Of a DNA stretch of 64,000 nt, positions 26,555 through 35,163 are shown in pieces. The stretch's first letter is position 1; every line of letters begins with the position of its first letter. A program made the translations under genes and the position numbers. The notes under the pieces were generated by a model that worked only from the letters and a program-made list of their open reading frames with translations, did no database searches and was not told the DNA's origin. This DNA is from an uncultured Oscillospiraceae bacterium (GTDB taxonomy: Bacteria > Bacillota > Clostridia > Oscillospirales > Oscillospiraceae): assembly GCA_950075865.1 (NCBI GenBank), contig CATMVA010000001.1, positions 152,202-216,201 on the forward strand, read 5' to 3'.

Positions 26555-27460
26555 TTATAAAGATAAATTACGCTTTGAGGATGTAACTTCGTGGAATTTC
26601 CATAGCCACCTGCAACATTGCAGACTTTCTTTATCTCCAAATATAAACCGATTCGCATAGCTACTTTGTATTATATTATACTTGAGAACACTACGATCAG
26701 AAAGAGTAATTTCATTTTGAACCGGCATATCAGATGAGATAATAGGTGCGTTTTGATTCTTCACTCTAAAAATAATAGCTTGTTCACCTGAAATTGGAAA
26801 GCAGATGTCATTAAACCCAAGCCAAATGCCTTGAGCTGGATTATCCGAAATGATAAGTTTCTGTGTTCCCCCAACAGTACCAAAGTACCATAAGTACCTG
26901 GTTTCTAATTTTTCAGCCGTTTTAAGAAGTGGGGAAATGCCAAGAAGTTGATATAACTGAGTTTCTTGACCAGTATGCAGTTCTTTAGCCTGAGCAGAAT
27001 CAATACCTAATCGCAACAAATGACTTCGAAGCTGATTGCTGATATTATCAATTTGGTTTCTATATGCTTCCGTTCTAAATGCCAAATCATGCAAAAAAAT
27101 AATGAGTTTAATCCGAACATCATCTTCATACAAACGATTATGGTCTTTATCTATTTGCTTCAAAGTGTTTGCGATATCAGCTTCGGCTCGTGATAATCCC
27201 TTTTCAACAAATTGGTCATTTTCTTCTAAAAAGGGGGAAAAACTTGTCCCGTAGTAAACTTCCATTTCAGATAAAGCCGATTTTAGAACCGTATTATCAG
27301 CATCATAGAAATACCGCTTTGCGGCAAAATTTCGTACTTGTTGGTGAGGTATAACGGCATCGTTTCTGATATTCCAAACATCAAAATGCTTTCCATCTGA
27401 ACAAAATCTGCTCAGATACATTTGAGGAACATAATGCTGATTTATAACCTTTTTCCCCAC
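26555..27460 (-). CDS. DUF4238 domain protein, last gene of the restriction operon
   Basis: 301 residues. The family signature NQHYVPQMYLSRF is at the very start, followed by NFAAKRYFYD, a helical middle part (KIIFLHDLAFRTEAYRNQI-like) and ISDNPA around residue 215. DUF4238 proteins often occur in defence islands, and activity is unknown. The GTG at 27460 was preferred because GAGG lies 7 bases upstream; another in-frame GTG is at 27484. It lies 49 bases downstream of the specificity gene, same strand, same AT-rich base use, so it is likely part of one operon. The whole segment differs strongly in composition from neighbours. Confidence 0.78.
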   Translation of the reverse strand: MGKKVINQHYVPQMYLSRFCSDGKHFDVWNIRNDAVIPHQQVRNFAAKRYFYDADNTVLKSALSEMEVYYGTSFSPFLEENDQFVEKGLSRAEADIANTLKQIDKDHNRLYEDDVRIKLIIFLHDLAFRTEAYRNQIDNISNQLRSHLLRLGIDSAQAKELHTGQETQLYQLLGISPLLKTAEKLETRYLWYFGTVGGTQKLIISDNPAQGIWLGFNDICFPISGEQAIIFRVKNQNAPIISSDMPVQNEITLSDRSVLKYNIIQSSYANRFIFGDKESLQCCRWLWKFHEVTSSKRNLSL

Positions 27461-27509
27461 AGATTTACCTCTTTTGTTGAGCACTCCAGTTTATTGCGTG
27501 ATGCTACCT

Positions 27510-28550
27510 TTATCGGATGGTGATGTAGTCCGTATATCGCTGATACATCTGCACCATTATTTTTCTGCCATACCGTTCCATATAGTCATAATCGGGATGG
27601 CCGTGTTCATTGACAGGAAGCAAAATTTTTTGTCTTTCCATTCGATGCCCGTTAAATTTATAGCCATAAGTATATTTTCCCTTTTGCTGCAATATTGCTA
27701 CCTTGCAAAATAAAAGGATAAATTTGTTATCTGAATGGTTCCTCAGATGTAACCTCTTCACATCATCCGAAAATACGCAGCCATAAACATGATAGAAATT
27801 CTCAACAACACTTCCATTGTAATTGACACCCAAAACATTTTGGTCAAATGATGAATTTGGAGTAGCTATCCAGCCTGTAATCCCGTTATTTGAATCAGTT
27901 GCGCCGATAAAGGGTATATTGCCAACATCCATATCAGCTTTCGTTAGCCGCTTTCCTGCACTAATGGTGAAGATGTCATCAATATAGTATTCTTTCCATT
28001 TTGCTTCATTAAGGGGTTGTATTACCCCCCCCGTTTGTACAATTCGACCAATAAATGCCTTATATTTTTCGATGAGTTGCTGCTCTCGTTCTTTACAATA
28101 TGCTTCCATAAAATCAAGATCAGGTTTGCCAGTTTCGTCAACAGGGAGCATGATTTTTTCTCTGGATATTCGAGCATCATTGATTTCTCGATTGAAGTTA
28201 TACTTTTTCGACAGCCTGTTCGTAAGAGCGGCAATAAACAAATAATGATATTTGTTATATCGTTCATTTTTCAGGTGCGTAATATGGTCGCTTGCAACAA
28301 AAGCAAAGGGTTCATAAAAACTTGAACCAACACTTCCACTATTTGCAAGGCTTAAACAATCAGCAAAAATACGAACTCTTTGTGTATTGGAGACAAAATT
28401 ATCAACGCCATTGTTCATAGCAGAAGATGATACATAGGGCATTTGACCTGGCACATGATTTTCTGATTTTAGACGTTTCCCTCTTTGAATAGTAGGAAAT
28501 ATTTCCGTTAAGAAAAACGGTTTCCATTCTCTGTCATTCAAATTAAGCAT
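27510..28550 (-). CDS. Restriction-modification specificity subunit (HsdS/BcgI-B like)
   Basis: 346 residues with two target-recognition halves. Each begins with an aromatic segment and F-x-I-x-x-GKRL (EIFPTIQRGKRL near 16-27; DIFTISAGKRLTKAD near 193-207). Each ends with a matching linker: REKIMLPVDETGKPDLDFME, then a helix around residue 160; and RQKILLPVNEHGHPDYDYME, then a helix at the C-terminus. The first half's helix is followed by a proline-poor turn into the second. Two recognition domains predict a bipartite, gapped DNA target. It overlaps the catalytic gene by 8 bases. The closest architecture is type IIB BcgI-B or a type I HsdS shortened by its helices. Confidence 0.88.
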   Translation of the reverse strand: MLNLNDREWKPFFLTEIFPTIQRGKRLKSENHVPGQMPYVSSSAMNNGVDNFVSNTQRVRIFADCLSLANSGSVGSSFYEPFAFVASDHITHLKNERYNKYHYLFIAALTNRLSKKYNFNREINDARISREKIMLPVDETGKPDLDFMEAYCKEREQQLIEKYKAFIGRIVQTGGVIQPLNEAKWKEYYIDDIFTISAGKRLTKADMDVGNIPFIGATDSNNGITGWIATPNSSFDQNVLGVNYNGSVVENFYHVYGCVFSDDVKRLHLRNHSDNKFILLFCKVAILQQKGKYTYGYKFNGHRMERQKILLPVNEHGHPDYDYMERYGRKIMVQMYQRYTDYITIR

Positions 28551-30453
28551 GGCCGTCCTCCTTGAACAGATATTCCCGCCCCTGCATCACCATGGAGAAT
28601 TCAAAGGTAAGATAATCCCCTATGGTCTTGATAAAATCTTCTTCTGTGGGGATTTCGTCGTTGAAATAGTAAAAGCTGTGGAGCCATTCGTCTGTTGCTT
28701 CAATGGTGGTTTTCACGCAGAATTTTGTTTCTGTATCAATTCTGTCAAACCACACATCCAGCAAATGCTGTTTCTTATCTTTTGCGGATTCTGTTTCTAC
28801 AAGGCCAACATGGGCCGCCACTTTATAGCCATCGTTTTCAAAGTTGATGAACTTGCATACCTTTTCTGCGGGATGTGGTTCCCCCGCTGTAAACACAGCG
28901 ATGCAGGGAATTGTGCCTACCCCATAGAAAGTATCCTTGCTCAAAGAAATAACGCCTTCAAGGGTATGGTGCTTCAAAATATTTTCTTTCAGTGCCTGTT
29001 CTTCTTTAGTTTTCCCCGTCATAGAGGATTGAGGTACTATGACCACGCACCGCGCACCGGCTACAAGAGAATCCAGAAGGTGCTCCACAAAGGACATCTC
29101 ATATAAATCAGGATTTTGCTTGGAGCCTTGTGAATAGGGTGGGTTCATCATGCCGACGGTGGCCTGCTTTAATTGCAGCTTGCCCGCATCCAGTTTAAAG
29201 AAATCATCATTGAGCAGATTGCTTTTCCCATCGCCGCGTAAAATCATATTCGTGGTTGCAATCGTAAACATATTAGGACGCAACTCAATACCATGTAACT
29301 GCTTTTGCCGGATATTCTTTTTCTGCGCAGCATTATCCGTTTTTGAAAGCATATTGTGCATAGCGGCAATCAAAAAGCCCGCGGTGCCGCAACAGGGATC
29401 AAAAACAATATCTGTGGGTTGCAAATCGGCCAAATCACAAAAAAGCTGGGTAATGTGTTTTGGCGTGAGGATAATTCCCAGCGTCTGCCCATCGCCGCCG
29501 GAGTAACTCATAAACTCCCCATAGAATCTCCCTATGTAATCCTCGGCGCTGCTATTGTATCGAATGGATTTATAAATTTTTTCATTCAGATATTCTGAAA
29601 AATGCTTGAGCGGGGTTTTGTTTAGCTTTGGTTCAATTTCATTCAGCTTTACGGTATCTTTGATAAAAGCGAACTGACTTAATATCTTATCTTTTTTAAC
29701 TTCGGGAGCAACATTAACCCGTTTTAAATTGGCGTTAATAGCATCATAGATTTTCTGTCCATCGGTTTTTACTGTATCGCCGGTCAGGTCATCAACAGAA
29801 AAATTTTTATATTCGCTCTCGCGAAGTGCGAGAAGAATGCCAGAAACAATGAGCGGCTTTTCCGTATCAAGCAGATTCCCGTAATTTCTCAAATCCTCAT
29901 GCAATACGCTTGCGTCCCTGAGAATTTCAGCAGTTTCCTTTTCCGCATCAGTATCTTCTTTGAGTATCTCCCGAACGTAATACTCGTCAATATTATCCTC
30001 GCTGAAAGAAATAAAAGACTCGACTTCAGGAAGTTCCCTATAAAACTCTGTTTCATCAAGATAGACCGGGGATATTTTGTGCTTTTTCTCATCCCCAGAT
30101 ATACCAAATACAATGATTTTCTTATATGAAGTGGTTTTGGCTAAATGCTTCCCGTAGAAAAAAGCGCCATTTACAGCAAAATCGGTAACAGCACTTGTTC
30201 CCAAGCTGATGTTTCCCATCTCATCCCGCTTTATATGCTTTGACAGGTCAGCTTTGTCCTCTATTACAATCAGGTAGTCCTTTACCACACCTACATATTC
30301 AGGAAATCCTACGTTGCCAGTGCCGCGCTTGGAAGCTGTTTTCAGTGCGTCATCTATTTCCTTAATAGAACTTCCCTGTGCGTCGAGGACAATACCTGCC
30401 TGTCTGAGCAAATCATAGACCCATAAATCGGTCTTGACTTCTTTCTTAGCCAT
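28543..30453 (-). CDS. BcgI-like fused endonuclease/N6-adenine methyltransferase subunit
   Basis: 636 residues. The N-terminal part has GFPEYVGVVKDYLIVIEDKAD (50-69 region): P51-E52 and E65-x-K67 fit a PD-(D/E)xK nuclease core. A helical HsdM-N-like region follows (about 270-320). The methyltransferase has DPCCGTAGFL (about 352-361, SAM site) and NPPYSQG (about 438, catalytic motif IV of gamma-type N6-adenine enzymes). No helicase or ATPase motor, so not a type I R subunit. Together with the two-TRD partner this resembles type IIB (BcgI) systems, which methylate and cut on both sides of their site. Nuclease activity is inferred. Confidence 0.85.
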   Translation of the reverse strand: MAKKEVKTDLWVYDLLRQAGIVLDAQGSSIKEIDDALKTASKRGTGNVGFPEYVGVVKDYLIVIEDKADLSKHIKRDEMGNISLGTSAVTDFAVNGAFFYGKHLAKTTSYKKIIVFGISGDEKKHKISPVYLDETEFYRELPEVESFISFSEDNIDEYYVREILKEDTDAEKETAEILRDASVLHEDLRNYGNLLDTEKPLIVSGILLALRESEYKNFSVDDLTGDTVKTDGQKIYDAINANLKRVNVAPEVKKDKILSQFAFIKDTVKLNEIEPKLNKTPLKHFSEYLNEKIYKSIRYNSSAEDYIGRFYGEFMSYSGGDGQTLGIILTPKHITQLFCDLADLQPTDIVFDPCCGTAGFLIAAMHNMLSKTDNAAQKKNIRQKQLHGIELRPNMFTIATTNMILRGDGKSNLLNDDFFKLDAGKLQLKQATVGMMNPPYSQGSKQNPDLYEMSFVEHLLDSLVAGARCVVIVPQSSMTGKTKEEQALKENILKHHTLEGVISLSKDTFYGVGTIPCIAVFTAGEPHPAEKVCKFINFENDGYKVAAHVGLVETESAKDKKQHLLDVWFDRIDTETKFCVKTTIEATDEWLHSFYYFNDEIPTEEDFIKTIGDYLTFEFSMVMQGREYLFKEDGHA

Positions 30454-30652
30454 TGAGACTGTCCTCCTTGGTTTTAATATAGCGCCCAGATTTAATTCTG
30501 GCGTCCTTCGGCTTATCTGCGTCCAACGGAACAGCCCAGGTGTTTGCGATCCTCATTGCACCGGGAATACGGCCATCTCGGCATAAAATTTGAATCCGCC
30601 GCGTTGAGATTCCCCATTTTTTTGATAGCTGCTTAATGGAAATATAATCCAT
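30446..30652 (-). CDS. Small HTH DNA-binding protein, first gene of the restriction operon
   Basis: 68 residues of the MerR/excisionase-like winged-helix class: ISIKQLSKKWGISTRRIQILCRDGRIPGA (4-32), then RIANTWAVPLDADKP. The second part is the short wing seen in helix-turn-helix family 17 proteins. It overlaps the start of the nuclease/methyltransferase gene by 8 bases. Position and size recall the controller (C) proteins of type II systems, but the fold is different. It may control the operon through the inverted repeat at 30670-30682. An excisionase role for the element is a second possibility. Confidence 0.7.
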   Translation of the reverse strand: MDYISIKQLSKKWGISTRRIQILCRDGRIPGAMRIANTWAVPLDADKPKDARIKSGRYIKTKEDSLNG

Positions 30653-30669
30653 ATCTCACACCTCTAAAA

Positions 30670-30682
30670 GATACCTTGTATC
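30670..30682. promoter_or_regulatory. Candidate operator, GATAC-CTT-GTATC palindrome
   Basis: A perfect 5-bp inverted repeat with a 3-base spacer immediately downstream of the -10 box of the restriction operon. A bound repressor here would block transcription. Confidence 0.4.
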
Positions 30683-30683
30683 T

Positions 30684-30712
30684 ATTATAGTCGAAAGAGC
30701 GAATAAAATCAA
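30684..30712 (-). promoter_or_regulatory. Promoter of the HTH-restriction-DUF4238 operon
   Basis: On the minus strand TTGATT, 17 bases, perfect TATAAT, about 32 bases before the first start codon. Confidence 0.75.
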
Positions 30713-30786
30713 TGTTTTTTAGAAAGCCTGCCTGCGTCTGTTATAACTCCTACTATCAACATAAATCAAAAATTTTTCAGAATGAA

Positions 30787-30816
30787 TTGACAAACATCAG
30801 TTCTATATGATAAACT
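30787..30816 (+). promoter_or_regulatory. Candidate promoter of a short transcript
   Basis: Perfect TTGACA followed after 18 bases by TAAACT (4 of 6). It points toward a terminator-like hairpin ending near 30958. Confidence 0.45.
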
Positions 30817-30958
30817 GTACTCCCATGTAGGTGGGCCAACTGAATAACACATAAGCACATTCTTTTTGGCGCTTGTGAAATACAAGGCCGGTACATCAAA
30901 CTTGCTTCAGCGGAACGAAAATTCTGCTGGGGCTGGTTTTGATGTACCGGCTTCTTTT
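30817..30958 (+). ncRNA. Candidate small RNA between the restriction and mobilization operons
   Basis: About 140 bases between a promoter-like site and a strong terminator-like hairpin, without a convincing gene on this strand. The last 70 bases fold into a long stem: GCCGGTACATCAAAC (30891-30905) pairs with GTTTTGATGTACCGGC (30935-30950), enclosing an inner CAGCGGAA / TTCTGCTG stem, and are followed by TTCTTTTTT. An upstream CCCA/TGGG mini-hairpin lies near 30822-30835. It could be a regulatory RNA or only the structured leader of the mob operon. A 35-codon reading frame on the minus strand (from about 31001) runs through the same hairpin but has a badly spaced ribosome site. Confidence 0.35.
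30889..30958 (+). terminator. Long-stem terminator-like hairpin
   Basis: Outer arms of about 15-16 bp with one bulge, inner stem of 8 bp, T-rich tail TTCTTTTTT. Confidence 0.6.
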
Positions 30959-31114
30959 TTGCCCTGACAACTGAATGACCGTCTGAATGGGATACTTCGC
31001 CATGACCTCCGCCGTGGAGCGAGCAAGACAACGCCGCTGAAAAGGGGCAGGAACTCCATCCGGGAAAACGGCAAAGCAGCGTGACGGCAAAAGGACAGGC
31101 CAAACACGCCTGAG

Positions 31115-31300
31115 AGGAAAGCCTCAATACCTCCCCTTAGAAAGAAGCCAAACCCGCTCGCTTTCCCTCTCCCCAGGAGCAGGAGTACTACCCCTGTCCA
31201 CAGGGATAGGAAAGCCTCAATACCTCCCCTTAGAAAGAAGCCAAACCCGCTCGCTTTCCCTCTCCCCAGGAGCAGGAGTACTACCCCTGTCCACAGGGAT
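31115..31300 (+). repeat. Tandem 93-bp direct repeat
   Basis: Two copies in a row (31115-31207 and 31208-31300), each starting AGGAAAGCCTCAATACC and ending CTGTCCACAGGGAT; I found no difference between them by eye. Each copy ends with the palindrome CCCTGTCCACAGGG. A long gap holds no gene here: 30653-31404 consists of the operon promoter, the candidate small RNA, this repeat and the hairpins next to mobC. Confidence 0.9.
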
Positions 31301-31304
31301 AGCG

Positions 31305-31390
31305 AGCATCGGATTTCGCCCCCCACGGGGCAAAATCCAGTCCCAGGGGAGACCCCTGAATACCCCCTCCCACGGCGAAAATCCAACAGA
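31305..31390. other. Candidate origin of transfer (oriT)
   Basis: Two hairpins just upstream of mobC: GGATTTCGCCCC paired with GGGGCAAAATCC (31311-31338), and CAGGGG-AGA-CCCCTG (31344-31358). A third GGCGAAAATCC (31374-31384) can pair with the first arm. Hairpins next to a relaxosome gene are the usual setting of oriT. No nick-site consensus was recognised. Confidence 0.4.
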
Positions 31391-31404
31391 ATGGAGGAAT
31401 TGTT

Positions 31405-31695
31405 TTGAGTACAAACGATGAAAAAGTACGGCTGAAAATCAGACTGACCGAAGAAGAAAAAGTCAAGCTGGAGCATGACGCTACCCTGTGCGGTCTGACC
31501 CAATCCGAATACTTTCGGCAAATTTGTTTGGGCAAGCGGCCCCGGCCCAAGCAGCCCCCGGAGTTTTGGGAACTGCTGGACGCTTTGTATGAAATCCACG
31601 ATAAACTGGAACGGCTGGCCGCCTACTACCCGGAAGCATCAGAGAAGCGTTCTCGGCTTGAAAGGCTCGTCCTGTTTTTGCAGGAGGTGTCGTGA
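31405..31695 (+). CDS. mobC: MobC-like relaxosome accessory protein
   Basis: 96 residues. The N-terminus (KVRLKIRLTEEEKVKLEHDATLCGLTQSEYFRQI region) has a ribbon-helix-helix pattern, with a helical C-terminus. Such proteins bind oriT and help the relaxase. The TTG start at 31405 follows GGAGG by 7 bases. Its stop overlaps the relaxase start (TGATG). Confidence 0.78.
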   Translation: MSTNDEKVRLKIRLTEEEKVKLEHDATLCGLTQSEYFRQICLGKRPRPKQPPEFWELLDALYEIHDKLERLAAYYPEASEKRSRLERLVLFLQEVS

Positions 31696-33035
31696 TGGCG
31701 ACCACCAGCCTGTGGCACATCAAGGGTCGGCTCAGCGACCTGATTGCCTACGTGGAAAACCCTGAGAAAACCGTCCCCAAAGGTACTGAGGACTTTTTCA
31801 ATGTCTTTTCGTACATCCAGAACCCGCAGAAAACTGCGGACGGTTCTTTCGTCACCGCTATCAACTGTTTGAAGCAGACGGCGCTTCAACAGATGATTTT
31901 GACGAAACAACAATACGGCAAAGAGGACAACTATATCGCCTGGCATGGCTATCAGAGCTTCAAGCCGGGGGAAGTCACCCCGGAGCGGTGCCATGAGATC
32001 GGCGTGAAGCTGGCTCGTGAGATGTGGGGCGATAAATTTCAGGTTATCGTCACCACCCACCTGGACAAAGGACACTTGCACAACCATTTCTGTTTCAATT
32101 CGGTATCATTCAAAGATGGCAAAAAGTACAACTACTCCAAAGCGGAACAGCAACGCCTCCGGGATACCTCAGACCGGCTTTGCCGGGAGTATGGCCTGTC
32201 CGTCATAGAGCATGGTAGAAAGGCTCCCAGCCGCCCCGTCTGGCTGGACGAGCAGAGCGGCAAGCCCACCCGTTACAACATCTACCGGGCGGACGTGCGG
32301 GAAGCCGTCAACGGCAGCAGAACCGTGGAGATGATGGAGAGGTATCTCCGGCGCAAAGGGTATCTCACCGACTTCACGGGAAAGCATTGGAAAATACGTC
32401 TGCCGCAGTACCAGCACTTCACCCGTTTAGACACCCTGGATGAGCGGTGGACGCCGGAGAACATCAGGCGTGGCCTGGGCGCACAGGCCAGCTTTGGTAA
32501 TAAGCGGCCCACCGTCAACTTTGCCCCGGAGCTGCCGGAGGAACTGCGGGTCTATGTGCCGTTTCAACCCACGCCCCACATTTACCGGCTGTTCCTCTAT
32601 TGGGAGTATCAGCTTGGCATTTTGCCCAAGGGGACGACCTATCAGCCCACCAGCCCGTTTCTGAAAGAGGAACTGCGAAAGCTGGACGAAATCACCGCCC
32701 AGGTGGACTATCTGGCAAAAAACCGCATCAAAACACTGGACGATCTTCTTTCAGCCCGTGAAACTCTCCAAAGCGAAATGGACACGCTGACCGAACAGCG
32801 GACAAAGCTGCAAAACAAAATACGCAGAGCGTCACCGGCTGAAAAGGAACAATTACGGGCCGAAAAACAGGCCGTGACCGCTCGGATTACCGCCTACCGA
32901 AAGAAATTGAAGCTGAATGTCGGCGTGGAGGAACGCTCTGCCAAAATCCAGGACACGATGGATATGGTCTATACCAACGAGGAACAGCATCGCCAGACGG
33001 CGCAAATTAGGACGAGAGGGGAGCGATACAGATGA
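31695..33035 (+). CDS. Relaxase / mobilization nuclease
   Basis: 446 residues of the MobA/VirD2-like relaxase family. The N-terminal nicking domain contains the metal-binding triad HLDKGHLHNHFCFN (about 120-133) and, earlier, tyrosines in NYIAWHGYQSFKPGEVTPE, while a coiled coil occupies about 330-400 (LSARETLQSEMDTLTEQRTKL region). It would nick the oriT strand and pilot it to a helper conjugation system. ATG at 31695 follows AGGAGG by 7 bases. It overlaps the next gene by 4 bases. Confidence 0.88.
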   Translation: MATTSLWHIKGRLSDLIAYVENPEKTVPKGTEDFFNVFSYIQNPQKTADGSFVTAINCLKQTALQQMILTKQQYGKEDNYIAWHGYQSFKPGEVTPERCHEIGVKLAREMWGDKFQVIVTTHLDKGHLHNHFCFNSVSFKDGKKYNYSKAEQQRLRDTSDRLCREYGLSVIEHGRKAPSRPVWLDEQSGKPTRYNIYRADVREAVNGSRTVEMMERYLRRKGYLTDFTGKHWKIRLPQYQHFTRLDTLDERWTPENIRRGLGAQASFGNKRPTVNFAPELPEELRVYVPFQPTPHIYRLFLYWEYQLGILPKGTTYQPTSPFLKEELRKLDEITAQVDYLAKNRIKTLDDLLSARETLQSEMDTLTEQRTKLQNKIRRASPAEKEQLRAEKQAVTARITAYRKKLKLNVGVEERSAKIQDTMDMVYTNEEQHRQTAQIRTRGERYR

Positions 33036-33304
33036 CCGCAGAAGAAAGAACAGCAAAAATTGAGGATTATATTGCCAAATTAGACGCTGAATGGCCGGAA
33101 ATTGAGAAAATAATGGCAAGTCACGAACTCGATTTGGACACGGGGCGGAAACCACTTCTTCTTTGCCGTATCCCGCCCGACATGGGCTTTACCATGAAAG
33201 ACGGCCACACCGAATATGAGGTGGTGGGCCGCTTTGACCCGAACGGCGACGAATTTCTGCTGGAACAGATCAGTCGCAAATTGCGGACTGCGGATGATGA
33301 TTAA
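33032..33304 (+). CDS. Small conserved element protein of unknown function
   Basis: 90 residues, acidic. The C-terminal half (HTEYEVVGRFDPNGDEFLLEQISRKL region) vaguely recalls TnpW-type short proteins, which have a TYEV-x-G-x-F strand followed by a final basic helix; this link is weak. Coupled to the relaxase by ATGA overlap. Confidence 0.6.
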   Translation: MTAEERTAKIEDYIAKLDAEWPEIEKIMASHELDLDTGRKPLLLCRIPPDMGFTMKDGHTEYEVVGRFDPNGDEFLLEQISRKLRTADDD

Positions 33305-35068
<1,764 letters not shown>

Positions 35069-35071
35069 AAA

Positions 35072-35107
35072 GGCAGGACTGTGACCTTTTACAGTCACAG
35101 TCCTGCC
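35072..35107. repeat. Hairpin past the recombinase gene
   Basis: A perfect 14-bp inverted repeat (GGCAGGACTGTGAC / GTCACAGTCCTGCC). T residues lie only on the minus-strand side, so it may also stop readthrough from spoIVA into the element. Confidence 0.7.
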
Positions 35108-35119
35108 GTACATAGAATA

Positions 35120-35158
35120 CTTCGTTGCGGCACCTCGCCAAAAGGGGACGCTCTCTTT
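35120..35158 (-). repeat. Right terminal inverted repeat of the mobile element
   Basis: Read on the minus strand: AAAGAGAGCGTCCC, 8 bases, GAGGTGCCGCAACGA. It differs from the left box at 2 of 15 positions in the second motif. Confidence 0.75.
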
Positions 35159-35163
35159 TTTTA

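Noticed and set aside
28543..30453. Calling the catalytic subunit a plain type I HsdM
   Set aside because: An N-terminal nuclease-like core is present, and no HsdR motor gene lies in the element.
30817..30958. Considered a retron non-coding RNA
   Set aside because: No reverse transcriptase gene in or near the element.
30896..31090. Small minus-strand frame whose last 35 codons start at about 31001
   Set aside because: GGAGG lies only 2 bases before the ATG and the frame covers a terminator-like hairpin; weakly supported, so not listed as a gene.
31115..31300. Repeat array considered as CRISPR
   Set aside because: Only two copies, 93 bp each, in direct contact without spacers.
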